Assembly (NCBI GenBank): GCA_050305635.1
Contig: JBNLFS010000122.1
Coordinates: 1 to 64,000 of the forward strand
Length of the DNA: 64,000 nucleotides
Origin: Thiodiazotropha sp050305635
Lineage (GTDB): Bacteria > Pseudomonadota > Gammaproteobacteria > Chromatiales > Chromatiaceae
Direction: 5' to 3'
The translations under genes and the position numbers were made by a program. This document shows positions 54,814-63,158 of the stretch, piece by piece. The notes below the pieces were generated by a model. That model was given only the letters and a program-made list of their open reading frames with translations. It searched no databases and was not told where the DNA came from. The first letter of the stretch is position 1. Each line of letters starts with the position of its first letter.

Positions 54814-54844
54814 CCCGGGTTACGCGTTGCTTCACCCGGGCTAC
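54814..54844. repeat. CCCGGGTTACGCG-type REP core
   Basis: Single core CCCGGGTTACGCGTTGCTTC through ACCCGGGCTAC, able to form a hairpin through the CCCGGGT/ACCCGGG arms. Identical in sequence to 54953-54983 and to the reverse of 48544-48574. Confidence 0.8.
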
Positions 54845-54952
54845 AGGGGTCTCTCCCACAAGGGGAGAGGGGGATAAACACATCAGCGCAGCAACGGCCA
54901 TGAACCGGTTGACTGGATGCAGTGCATGCCAGGGGTTTGCGCTTCGGGCCTT

Positions 54953-54983
54953 CCCGGGTTACGCGTTGCTTCACCCGGGCTAC
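54953..54983. repeat. CCCGGGTTACGCG-type REP core
   Basis: Second direct copy 139 bases after the first; between the two lies unrelated sequence with a CTCTCCC hairpin. Confidence 0.8.
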
Positions 54984-55087
54984 AGAATCGCTCACATCCG
55001 TTTGTGAATTCAAAACATCCCATAGACCTGAACGTCTGTTTGTTGCATCCCCTCTCCCCTTGCGGGAGAGGGGGAAAGCAAAAAACC

Positions 55088-55138
55088 GTGAGCGCAGCGA
55101 ACACCGCGACTCAAAACTTAAAACTTAAAAACTCAGCA
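55088..55138. repeat. AT-word/GC-palindrome repeat (partial copy)
   Basis: CGTGAGCGCAGCGAAC followed by ACTCAAAACTTAAAACTTAA. It matches the right arm and outer AT words of the element at 34461-34515; a left arm is not evident. Confidence 0.55.
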
Positions 55139-55275
55139 GGCCTTTTCCGGCCTCTGTAGCAGAGCATAACACCCGGATAGGGAGTCCGGCTGAGGATTGT
55201 CATTGAGACCCTCCAACGGTTCCTCTAGTTTGAAGGGACAACAACAGCCACCCGATTCCTGTGGGAGAAACAGTG

Positions 55276-55698
55276 ATGAGTCTGGACCGAGGCACCAAAA
55301 TCTATGCGGGGATACTGGGCGGTATCCTGCTGCTGGGCCTGATTGCCTGGCTGATGTCCCTGGATTTCCGCATCGGCGAGATCAACGACACACTCAGCAG
55401 GGACCCGCAGATCTCCGCCTATCCCTACCCTTTTCACGTCATGCAGATCGTGGGCACCACCGCCTACGTCTCGACCCCTAGGACCAATGCGGTGCCCGCG
55501 ATCCAGTTCCTCGGCATGATCAAACCTTCTCTGAGCACCAAGAGCGACCAGGATCCGCAAGTGATCGAGGCACAGAAGGAACTGGGCGAGATACAGGGCA
55601 AGGTCCGCAAGCTGATCCTGGATCGCCCGGATATCGAGAAGGTCAGCTGGCGTATCGACAAGGAGTGGTTTGCCGCAAAAGGCGTCTGGCTCAACTGA
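55276..55698 (+). CDS. unknown membrane-anchored protein
   Basis: Not recognised. 140 residues from ATG 55276 (MSLDRGTKIYAGILGGILL), with ribosome site GGGAGA; a GTG at 55261 would add five residues. One N-terminal helix (about 10-29) and a periplasmic domain with PYPFHVMQIVGTTAYVSTPR and a charged C-terminal half (PQVIEAQKELGEIQGKVRKL, DIEKVSWRIDKEWF). No cysteine. Single-gene unit between repeats and the photolyase gene. Confidence 0.8.
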   Translation: MSLDRGTKIYAGILGGILLLGLIAWLMSLDFRIGEINDTLSRDPQISAYPYPFHVMQIVGTTAYVSTPRTNAVPAIQFLGMIKPSLSTKSDQDPQVIEAQKELGEIQGKVRKLILDRPDIEKVSWRIDKEWFAAKGVWLN

Positions 55699-55860
55699 TC
55701 CGGCACCCGCCCCCGGGACAAAGCATCCCGGTCCGGCCAGTGAATTCCCCCAGAACACCCAAGCGGATGCCGTCCTGATCCTGTGTTAGTGTAGGTGTGT
55801 AAGTCTGTACGGGACGTCCCCCACCGTCACTCGTCAACCCATGCCTTTGTGGAAGGCCCG

Positions 55861-57312
55861 ATGATCACTACCCTGCTCTGGTTCAGACGCGATCTCCGCC
55901 TGTCAGACAACCCGGCCCTGCAGGCGGCGATCCAGGATGCCAACCAGCTGATCCCCCTGTATATCCATGCACCCGACGAGGAGGCGCCCTGGCAGCCTGG
56001 AGCCGCAACTCGCTGGTGGTTGCATCACAGCCTGTCCGCACTGGATGAATCCCTGCATAAAAGAGGTTCGAAACTGATCCTCGCCCAGGGCGACAGTCTG
56101 ACGATCCTCAAGCAGATCGCCCAACAGGCCGGAGTCTCCCGTATCTGCTGGAACCGTCTCCCGGAACCCGTCAGCCGGCGGCGCGACCGAACCCTACGGG
56201 AGACGCTGACCCGGCTGGGGATCACGGTCGAAGAGCATGAGGCTGACCGACTGGTCGAAGGCGCACCACTGATGACCGGTGGCGGCACCCCGTACCGGGT
56301 ATTCACTCCGTTCTGGAAGGCCATGCAGGCTCACGGCTTTCTCCAGGATCGTCCTACCGGCGCTCCCGGGAAACTCCCCCCCCTGCCTGGAAAAATCGCC
56401 ACACGCCCCATCGAGCGTCTGGAACTGCTGCCGAACATCGGCTGGGATCAGGGGTTTTACGAGTCCTGGAAACCCGGCGAGGCCGGTGCCCAGCGACGAT
56501 TCAAACAGTTTCTCAACCGCGTCATCGAGGACTACCCGGAGTGGCGCGACCGGCCCGACCTGCTCGGAACCTCGCGCCTCTCTCCGCACCTGCATTTCGG
56601 CGAGATCGGCCCCAGGCAATTGCTTCAGGGGATCGAAACTCATCGGAAAGAGGTCGGCGGCCGAAGGGGACGCGGCAGCGATGGTACGGAGTGGCTCAGG
56701 CAGCTTGTCTGGCGGGAGTTCGCCGTCTACCTGCTGGAGCATTTTCCGGATACCGATCAGGCGCCCTTCGACAACCGCTTTCGGGATTTTCCCTGGCGGG
56801 ACAGTGCCGAGGCGCGGGAACAACTGGAACGCTGGCAGAAGGGGCAGACCGGCATTCCCATCGTCGATGCCGGGATGCGGGAACTCTGGCACACCGGATG
56901 GATGCACAACCGAGTGCGCATGATCGTGGCCTCACTGCTGACCAAGAACCTGGGAATACACTGGCTCGAAGGAGCCCGCTGGTTCTGGGATACTCTGGTG
57001 GATGCGGATCTGGCCAACAACAGCATGGGCTGGCAGTGGTGCGCCGGTTGCGGAGCGGACGCCGCCCCCTATTTCCGCATTTTCAACCCGGTGCGTCAGG
57101 GGGAGCGTTTCGACCCCCAGGGCGAGTATATTCGCTACTGGGTGCCGGAGATCGCCGGATTGCCGGACAAGAAGCTGAACGCTCCCTGGGAAGTGGAGAA
57201 TAAACGCCTCAGCGGGGCCGGAATCCACCTTGGTCATAACTATCCGATACCCATCGCGGACCTGGCGGCCACCCGCCGGAGCGCCCTTGAAAGATGGGAC
57301 AGGATCAGATAA
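55861..57312 (+). CDS. phrB: deoxyribodipyrimidine photo-lyase (class I CPD photolyase)
   Basis: Light-driven repair of cyclobutane pyrimidine dimers using FADH-. 483 residues from ATG 55861 (MITTLLWFRRDLRLSDNPAL); upstream open frame is not homologous. N-terminal antenna domain about 1-130; FAD-binding helical domain with TSRLSPHLHFGEIG, DAGMRELWHTGWMHNRVRM and WCAGCGADAAPYFRIFNP. The electron-transfer tryptophans fall in the conserved places. Followed 54 bases later by a YbgA-like gene, the same neighbourhood as E. coli. Confidence 0.96.
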   Translation: MITTLLWFRRDLRLSDNPALQAAIQDANQLIPLYIHAPDEEAPWQPGAATRWWLHHSLSALDESLHKRGSKLILAQGDSLTILKQIAQQAGVSRICWNRLPEPVSRRRDRTLRETLTRLGITVEEHEADRLVEGAPLMTGGGTPYRVFTPFWKAMQAHGFLQDRPTGAPGKLPPLPGKIATRPIERLELLPNIGWDQGFYESWKPGEAGAQRRFKQFLNRVIEDYPEWRDRPDLLGTSRLSPHLHFGEIGPRQLLQGIETHRKEVGGRRGRGSDGTEWLRQLVWREFAVYLLEHFPDTDQAPFDNRFRDFPWRDSAEAREQLERWQKGQTGIPIVDAGMRELWHTGWMHNRVRMIVASLLTKNLGIHWLEGARWFWDTLVDADLANNSMGWQWCAGCGADAAPYFRIFNPVRQGERFDPQGEYIRYWVPEIAGLPDKKLNAPWEVENKRLSGAGIHLGHNYPIPIADLAATRRSALERWDRIR

Positions 57313-57366
57313 CAATCCGGGGGACGGACGGTTCCGCCCACAATTCCAATCACGCCTGATAAAACG

Positions 57367-58320
57367 ATGACTACGACCAAACCCACGCTCGGTATCAGTG
57401 CCTGCCTGTTGGGCCACAAGGTTCGCTACGACGGCGGCCACAAGGCTGACGCCTTCATCATCAACCAGTTGGGCGCCCATTTCGAGTACCGCCCCCTATG
57501 CCCGGAAACCGGTATCGGTCTGGGGGTGCCCCGCCCCACGATCCGCCTGATGGGTGACCCCGAATCCCCGCGCCTGGTGGGCGTGGAGGATCCGAACTGG
57601 GATCTAACCGATCGAATGCTCGCCTACGCCAATGAGCAGACTGCAAAGCTGAGCGATCTGTGCGGCTTCATCCTGAAAAAAAGCTCCCCCAGCTGTGGTA
57701 TGGAGCGGGTCAAGGTCTACCCTGCCAAGGGTGGTCCGGCGCCGCGAAAGGGCACAGGGATATTTGCCCAGGCACTGATACAGGCCTGGCCCAACCTGCC
57801 GGTCGAAGAGGAAGGCCGTCTGAACGATCCGGTGCTGCGGGAAAACTTCGTCAACCGTGTTTATGTCACCCTGCGGTGGAAGAATATGTTGCTGGAGGGC
57901 TTGAGCGCTGCGCGCCTGATCGAGTTTCACACCCGGCACAAGTATCTGGTGATGGCCCACTCGCAGGCGGCCTACCAGCGTCTGGGCCGGGGGCTCTCCA
58001 ATCTGTCCGGAACCAACCTGGACGCTTTGGCCGGCATGTATTTCGATGAGCTGATGCAGACCCTGAAGCGGCGGGTCAACCGCAGTCGCCATGTCAATGT
58101 GTTGCAGCACATCCTCGGCTACCTGAAAAAACGCATCGGCCGGGAGGACAAGGAGGAACTGGTGGCGAGCATCGAATCCTACCGTCGGGGCGAGACCCCT
58201 CTGGTGGTGCCGATCACCCTGTTAAGACACTATTTCAGGCTGCACCCGGATGCGTACATGTCGCGCCAGATCTACCTGAATCCCCATCCGGACAATCTGG
58301 GACTGCGCAACGCCATCTGA
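57367..58320 (+). CDS. DUF523-DUF1722 protein (YbgA-like)
   Basis: 317 residues. N-terminal DUF523 (about 6-150) with GISACLLGHKVRYDGGHK and the Cys-containing KKSSPSCGMERVKVY; C-terminal DUF1722 (about 195-310, the part alone present in E. coli YbgA), with HTRHKYLVMAHS and LGYLKKRI. Linked to photolyase genes in many bacteria, suggesting a repair-related or thiolation-like role that remains unproven. Cytoplasmic, no signal. Confidence 0.9.
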   Translation: MTTTKPTLGISACLLGHKVRYDGGHKADAFIINQLGAHFEYRPLCPETGIGLGVPRPTIRLMGDPESPRLVGVEDPNWDLTDRMLAYANEQTAKLSDLCGFILKKSSPSCGMERVKVYPAKGGPAPRKGTGIFAQALIQAWPNLPVEEEGRLNDPVLRENFVNRVYVTLRWKNMLLEGLSAARLIEFHTRHKYLVMAHSQAAYQRLGRGLSNLSGTNLDALAGMYFDELMQTLKRRVNRSRHVNVLQHILGYLKKRIGREDKEELVASIESYRRGETPLVVPITLLRHYFRLHPDAYMSRQIYLNPHPDNLGLRNAI

Positions 58321-58360
58321 CCCGCCCTGTCTGTGCAACGGTCTGTTGAGCGTGGAGAGC

Positions 58361-58831
58361 TTACTCACCGGCAGTATCCCCGGCACAGCGGTTGAGAAAC
58401 AGCCGGTTATCCGCATCCCGCAGGCGGCGGCACACCTCGCGACCGAGATTCATGTAGATCATCAGGTACTGCTCGGGGTCGACCCCATAGAGCTGATACA
58501 GCAGACCCGCCTCGATGCGAATGGCACGGCAGGGTTCCAAGGCCCGCACCGCGGCGCTGCGCGGTTTGCAGTCCATCAGGGCCATCTCACCGAAGCAGTC
58601 ACCCTCACCCAGATCCCGAAGATGGTATTCACGGCCCTGCCAGGTGCGGTAGATGGTCACCCGGCCCTGCTCGAGGATATAGATCGAGTTATCGATATCC
58701 TCCTCGCGGAAAAAAAAACCACCGGTATCCACTTCGAGAATCTCCGCCCGTTCCAGCAGGAAGGTCAGGGTGGCATCCGTGATCGCGCCGAAGATCGGCA
58801 TCGATTGAAGGATTTTCAGGCGCGATTCCAA
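58361..58831 (-). CDS. cyclic nucleotide-binding domain protein
   Basis: 156-residue stand-alone Crp-type sensor domain without DNA-binding helix-turn-helix. Phosphate-binding cassette region GDCFGEMALMD and PRSAAVRA (about 78-98) follows FREEDIDNSIYILEQGRVTIY. The Arg of PRSAAV supports nucleotide binding, though cAMP itself is not proven. C-terminal helix RRLRDADNRLFLNR. Convergent with the YbgA-like gene; preceded by a 145-bp repeat. Confidence 0.9.
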   Translation of the reverse strand: MESRLKILQSMPIFGAITDATLTFLLERAEILEVDTGGFFFREEDIDNSIYILEQGRVTIYRTWQGREYHLRDLGEGDCFGEMALMDCKPRSAAVRALEPCRAIRIEAGLLYQLYGVDPEQYLMIYMNLGREVCRRLRDADNRLFLNRCAGDTAGE

Positions 58832-58841
58832 TGCGGCCTCC

Positions 58842-58986
58842 TAACAGGCTGTTGAAATTCGCTCAGACGCGTGCGAGACCAGGCGAAAACCGCCGAAAAA
58901 GCGCAGTTCACTGAAGTAAATGAGCATTTTGAGGTGGTTTTCAACGCAGGATCGTACCGTCTGAGTGGCATTTCAACAGCCTGCTA
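58842..58986. repeat. 145-bp interspersed repeat, copy B
   Basis: Starts TAACAGGCTGTTGAAATTCGC and ends with its inverse ATTTCAACAGCCTGCTAA; 15 bases of near-perfect terminal inverted repeat. Sits in the leader of the cNMP-domain gene, 11 bases from its start codon, so it may replace or carry its promoter. Confidence 0.8.
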
Positions 58987-59023
58987 ATCGGGGAGATGAC
59001 GTTGATCTCGCCATGCCACAGTC

Positions 59024-60241
59024 TCACGCGGGTTTCTCCTTGACCGGGTTGAACAGCATCAACAGCGAGAATCCGACCAGAGTCGACAACCCCGAGCCCA
59101 GCAGGATGCCGAGTCGGTCACCGCTCACCTGGGCACCCGCCCCTGACTGCTCAAAGGCGAGGGATGCAATGAACAGACTCATGGTGAAGCCGATGCCACA
59201 CAGCACGCTGGTGGCGTAGAAACCTATCCAGCTGGCGCGTCGCGGCAACTGGGCGAATCCCAGGAGTATCGCCACACCGCAGAACAGCATGATCCCCAGT
59301 TGCTTGCCTACGAACAGGCCGGCCACGATCCCCAACGGCACCGGTTCCAGCAGCGAGTCGAAGGTCAGGCCGGACAGGGACACCCCCGCATTGGCGAAGG
59401 CGAATACGGGCACGATCAGGAAGGCCACCCACTGGTGCAAGCCGTGTTCCACCTCCCGGAGTGGAGACCGGTCCGGTTGTTTCTCATCCCTGATCGGTAT
59501 CATCAGGCCGAGCGCGACCCCCGCCAGGGTCGCATGTACCCCGGATTTCAGCACCGCCACCCAGAGTATCAGACCCAACACCACATAGACCGACAACCGG
59601 GTTACGTTCATCCGATTCATGATGAACAGCAACGTCAGCACCACCCCGGCGATGATCATACTCAGCATCGACAGATCGTCTGTGTAGAACAGGGCAATGA
59701 TAATCACCGCTCCCAAGTCATCGAAAATCGCCAGGGCCATCAAAAACACCCGCAGCGATACGGGCACGCGGTTACCCGCCAGACTCAGAATACCCAAGGC
59801 AAAGGCGATGTCCGTGGCCGTGGGGATGGCCCAGCCATTGAGCGCCAAAGCGTCACCCTGGTTGAGATAAAAGTAGATCGCAGCGGGCACCACCATGCCG
59901 CCCACAGCCCCCAATCCGGGCAACAGGATTTGATCCAGGCGTGAGAGTTCGCCCTCGAGGAATTCCCGCTTGACCTCCAAACCGATCAACATGAAAAAAA
60001 CCGCCATCAGGCCGTCGTTGATCCATAGCAACAGAGGTTTATCAAGATGCAGTGCTCCGACTCGAATCTCAACGGGTGTATTCAATAACGAGTCGTACAG
60101 CCAGCTGAGGGGCGAGTTCTCGAGCACCATCGCAATCGCGGCGGCAAAAATCAGAATAATGCCACCCGCGGAATCGCGCCGCATGAAGTCCTCAATCCAT
60201 TTGGAAAAACCGTCTTTGTCGGTGGTTTGTGAATACGTCAT
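59024..60241 (-). CDS. nhaA: Na+/H+ antiporter NhaA
   Basis: Inner-membrane sodium-proton antiporter for pH and salt homeostasis. 405 residues, about 12 helices. The unwound helix segment IPTATDIAFALGILSL and the paired transport aspartates in LALAIFDDLGAVIIIALF are intact (family Asp163/Asp164 pair), and the pH-responsive RREFLEGELS-like KREFLEGELSRL is present. N-terminal cytoplasmic stretch of about 25 residues. Monocistronic. Confidence 0.96.
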   Translation of the reverse strand: MTYSQTTDKDGFSKWIEDFMRRDSAGGIILIFAAAIAMVLENSPLSWLYDSLLNTPVEIRVGALHLDKPLLLWINDGLMAVFFMLIGLEVKREFLEGELSRLDQILLPGLGAVGGMVVPAAIYFYLNQGDALALNGWAIPTATDIAFALGILSLAGNRVPVSLRVFLMALAIFDDLGAVIIIALFYTDDLSMLSMIIAGVVLTLLFIMNRMNVTRLSVYVVLGLILWVAVLKSGVHATLAGVALGLMIPIRDEKQPDRSPLREVEHGLHQWVAFLIVPVFAFANAGVSLSGLTFDSLLEPVPLGIVAGLFVGKQLGIMLFCGVAILLGFAQLPRRASWIGFYATSVLCGIGFTMSLFIASLAFEQSGAGAQVSGDRLGILLGSGLSTLVGFSLLMLFNPVKEKPA

Positions 60242-60584
60242 GCCCGCCCTCAGTCAGCTGGTTCGTGATGTATATCGTAGCATTGAGAATCGCACAAAGA
60301 CCGGGGAAATACCCATGTCCAGGCTGTGTTTGTGTAGCAATCTCCGTCCAGTACAGGGATGGCTCCCAGTGATGCGGCGACGGATGGATTGATCACAGGT
60401 TGAAGCCCAGTACCAGGGACTCCCTCGCAGGCACTTGAGACCCCACTCAGACAGAACGATCAGGCGTTGCAACCCACCTTAAAAAGTGCTGCTACTCAGG
60501 TAAACCGTGTTATTTCGGTGAGTTGGGCCTTGCCTCTCGCTCGTCCGAACGAATTCCAACAGCCTGCTAGTGTAGTGTCCTACA
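60242..60584. other. intergenic region between nhaA and the AMIN-barrel gene
   Basis: 343 bases without gene. The right half is occupied by repeat copy C (60478-60570). The left half, upstream of nhaA, shows no clear promoter by eye. Confidence 0.5.
60478..60570. repeat. 145-bp interspersed repeat, copy C (one end only)
   Basis: Has the right part of the family (GCCTTGCCTC, CCGAACGAATTCCAACAGCCTGCTA) but the left terminus is not recognisable, so it is truncated or diverged. Confidence 0.65.
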
Positions 60585-60588
60585 CTAG
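60567..60588. terminator. hairpin spanning the stop codon of the AMIN-barrel gene
   Basis: CTAGTGTAG-TGTC-CTACACTAG, perfect 9-bp arms; the right arm contains the stop codon (60585-60587). It abuts repeat copy C. No T tract, so it may serve as an mRNA end or be a repeat boundary. Confidence 0.5.
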
Positions 60589-62351
60589 AAGTAATGGTAC
60601 AGGGATAGTTCTGCATAATCATCCCGTGACAGGAAATAGGTGAAATCCGCGGGTTGAAGGTCGAACCAGGCCCGTGCTTCGAACTGAAGCTTCCAACTCT
60701 GACCAAGGCGGTGACTGGCTTCGAGGTTGAAGCTTCGCCCCCCCTGATCCAGATCGAACAGGAAACCGGCAAGTAATTCGGTACTTTGCGTGTTGTTGAA
60801 CGTCCAGCGAAATCCGGAGAACAGATCGTTTTGAAAGGGTTGATCGGCTTCCTGCCCCCGCTCATCCCAGAGGTATTCCAGCAACACGCCCACATCGGTG
60901 ACCCCCTGGCCGACGCCCCAGAAGGTGTACTCGAATCCCCCGGTCGAGGCCCAGTAATCGGTATCGCCGTATCCGGTACGATAGAGCGTCTCCAGCTTCC
61001 ACAGCCAATCGCCCTTCGTGACCTGAAGATCCAGACTGGTCTGACCGATCAGATCATAGTACGGCATCAAAACCCATTCACCGTCGGGGTTCACCCCCGG
61101 AACCAGACGGGGATCCCGGCTTGTACCCTGGAAATGGGCCAAACCGATATCCCAGTCACCCAGGGTCTGAAAGAATCGAATGGCGTAATCCAGATGCCGC
61201 TGTTCCCGATCGGATTCGTAGTAGGTTCTGTCGGTGTCGACATGAGGCAACGACCGCAGCCGCCCCTCGACGCCCGGGAATGTGCGCTCGCGGAAATAGG
61301 GCAAGACGAAGAAATCCACCATGCCCAGACTGTGTTCGAGGGAGAGCTTCAGCATGGGCTGACCCAGCTTCTGTTCGCCGTCGATGTTTTCGACCAGATC
61401 CGTCTGATTGATGATGTCCACCAGGTGATAGGCTTCGGTAACTCCCCAGAACACCTTGCCCACACCGGCGCGAACCTCCCATCCGTCCCCCGCGCCGAGC
61501 CATTGAAACTCCCGCAGATCCCAGTGTGAGCGTTCCTCGTCGTTCTGATCGAAACGCACAAACGGCTTGATCGTCAGACTGTGCCGCCCCGAAGACCCGG
61601 CGAGATAGTACTCGGGCTCGAACACCAGCGACCCGTTTGCGTCATGCTGCCGATCATCCAGAGGTGATGTGAAAAAGACGCGACCTTCCAGACTCAGGTA
61701 TCCCGACCAGCGCTGTTCGACATTGCTCCATACCCATTCAGGTTCAGGTTCCGCCTCGCGCTCGACCTGCTCCAGGCGTGGTTGCGAAAGCTCTTCAGCG
61801 GGAGTTTGCAGAGGGGTTATCGGAGAGGCCTGTTGTCCACCGGATTCGCGGGATACCCCGGGTTCGAGCCCGACATCCCTCGGTGAGGAATCCTCTGCCG
61901 GTGGATTCGTCGGTAAGATTTCCGGCAACGGTTGAGAGCGCTTCAGTGTAACGACCAGCCTCTTACCACCATAATCGTCGACGAGATCAATGGGTACCGG
62001 CTCCCTCAAGTCGAATACCAGCCGGACCACGCGATTGGGATGCTCGCCCATGCGTACCCGCCGAACCAGATCAGGATTCGGCAGCCCGATCTCGAAATCG
62101 TCCGCGACCTGGGTGTCGAAAAAATCGATGACCAGCCGGTGCGGCTCATCCAGCATGAAAGCATTGTAGATCACCGGGCTGTCGAAATTGATTTGAAACA
62201 GCCGCCCACCTGGGACCTTTTGCTGTCCGACATCCATCAACCAGCCCCCCTGCAGCGGGAGGAAAAAGCCAGTGAGCAACCCCGCTAACAGGATTCGCCG
62301 GAGAGGTATTGCGGACAGCCGCCTCAGTCGCACGGATGAGATACCGGGCAT
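60585..62351 (-). CDS. outer-membrane beta-barrel protein with N-terminal AMIN domain
   Basis: 588 residues. Signal sequence about 15-36; AMIN domain about 45-140 (IYNAFMLDEPHRLVIDFFDT, RVVRLVFDLREPVPI); Pro/Glu-rich linker about 145-205; then amphipathic beta-strands typical of a DUF1302-like porin barrel (about 210-588), ending in LSLYHYF with the terminal Phe recognised by the BAM machinery. AMIN domains bind peptidoglycan or target secretion/division proteins. Third gene after an RND-type and a LolA-like gene; 18 bases separate it from the latter. Together they suggest an envelope-spanning transport complex; cargo unknown. Confidence 0.85.
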   Translation of the reverse strand: MPGISSVRLRRLSAIPLRRILLAGLLTGFFLPLQGGWLMDVGQQKVPGGRLFQINFDSPVIYNAFMLDEPHRLVIDFFDTQVADDFEIGLPNPDLVRRVRMGEHPNRVVRLVFDLREPVPIDLVDDYGGKRLVVTLKRSQPLPEILPTNPPAEDSSPRDVGLEPGVSRESGGQQASPITPLQTPAEELSQPRLEQVEREAEPEPEWVWSNVEQRWSGYLSLEGRVFFTSPLDDRQHDANGSLVFEPEYYLAGSSGRHSLTIKPFVRFDQNDEERSHWDLREFQWLGAGDGWEVRAGVGKVFWGVTEAYHLVDIINQTDLVENIDGEQKLGQPMLKLSLEHSLGMVDFFVLPYFRERTFPGVEGRLRSLPHVDTDRTYYESDREQRHLDYAIRFFQTLGDWDIGLAHFQGTSRDPRLVPGVNPDGEWVLMPYYDLIGQTSLDLQVTKGDWLWKLETLYRTGYGDTDYWASTGGFEYTFWGVGQGVTDVGVLLEYLWDERGQEADQPFQNDLFSGFRWTFNNTQSTELLAGFLFDLDQGGRSFNLEASHRLGQSWKLQFEARAWFDLQPADFTYFLSRDDYAELSLYHYF

Positions 62352-62369
62352 CGCATCATCAGAGCCGCT

Positions 62370-63158
62370 TTACTTGGCCCGTTTGAGGCTGTTTTTATTG
62401 AAATCCGAATCTTTAAGCCCGGTTCCGAAACGAAAGTTCCGCCAGCTCAGCAGGGTGCTTTTGCCTGTCTGGTGATTCTCCATGAACATTTCATCGGCAC
62501 GCCAGTAGTGATCCAGATACAGTCGATATCCCTCAAAGGTCAAAGTTTTCAACAAACTGTCCTTTCTATCGTAGAAGGTCACTTTCCAGATCCGGTACTG
62601 ATCCTGATCGAGCCACACCTCCTGGCGTTGATAGCCGGAGTTTTTATCCACTGGAAAGCGTTCTATGACGAAGGTTTTCAGACCGTTCAGCATCTCATCG
62701 CGCAAATAGCGGTAGCGATACTTTTCCACCTCCTGAGAAGCCAGATCCTCATAGGCGAACTCCGAACCCATGAAGGGTCCCGATTTGTTGTTTGATGAGA
62801 TACGCTTGACCCGTTTGAGCGCCGGCAGATAGAGCCACTGATCGTCGGCTTCCTGTTTATGGGAGAAGGTCAGCAGAGCGGTGCCCCGCACATCCGGCGG
62901 CTCGTCGAATACGATCAGTGTCTTATCACCGTCATCGGTCATCTCCAGGGTACTGATGCGCATTTGGCGAAGACTCTCGTCTCCGTTGCGATTACGCAGC
63001 AGCATCGACAGGTCAGCCTGCAGATCGCCGAACCCCATATCGCGCCGATCCGCCTCCCGGGCGATCTCCAGACCTTGCGACTCGGGTGTATCCTGAGCGG
63101 CCGTAAGCGGCATCCCAACGAGACTAAGAATGATCGTGAACAGGATGGGATATCGCAC
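62370..63158 (-). CDS. LolA-like outer membrane lipoprotein-sorting family protein
   Basis: 262 residues from GTG 63156-63158, chosen because GGAGGA lies 4 bases upstream; the open frame from TTG 63170 would place the ribosome site inside the gene. Signal peptide about 1-22 (ends TAAQ). The fold is the LolA/LolB-like half-barrel of COG2834: WLYLPALKRVKRISSNNK, GPFMGSEFAYEDL, and YWRADEMFMENHQTGKSTLL. The start overlaps the RND-type gene end by 35 bases. Such proteins accompany MMPL/RND transporters; likely a periplasmic lipid or hydrophobe carrier. Confidence 0.88.
   Translation of the reverse strand: MRYPILFTIILSLVGMPLTAAQDTPESQGLEIAREADRRDMGFGDLQADLSMLLRNRNGDESLRQMRISTLEMTDDGDKTLIVFDEPPDVRGTALLTFSHKQEADDQWLYLPALKRVKRISSNNKSGPFMGSEFAYEDLASQEVEKYRYRYLRDEMLNGLKTFVIERFPVDKNSGYQRQEVWLDQDQYRIWKVTFYDRKDSLLKTLTFEGYRLYLDHYWRADEMFMENHQTGKSTLLSWRNFRFGTGLKDSDFNKNSLKRAK

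Larger units (their letters stand above)
54382..55275. other. repeat-rich intergenic region (about 890 bases)
   Basis: No supportable gene; the longest frame (54480-54803, plus) has no recognisable domain and runs into repeats. It holds two same-orientation CCCGGGTTACGCG palindromes, two CTCTCCC/GGGAGAG hairpins (54851-54869; 55049-55074), an AT-word/GC-palindrome repeat (55088-55138) and a small AGGCC/GGCCT hairpin near 55141. Accumulation of several repeat families marks it as a non-coding insertion-prone spacer. Confidence 0.7.

Noticed and set aside
58361..58831. Crp-type transcription factor
   Set aside because: The protein ends shortly after the nucleotide-binding domain and has no helix-turn-helix.
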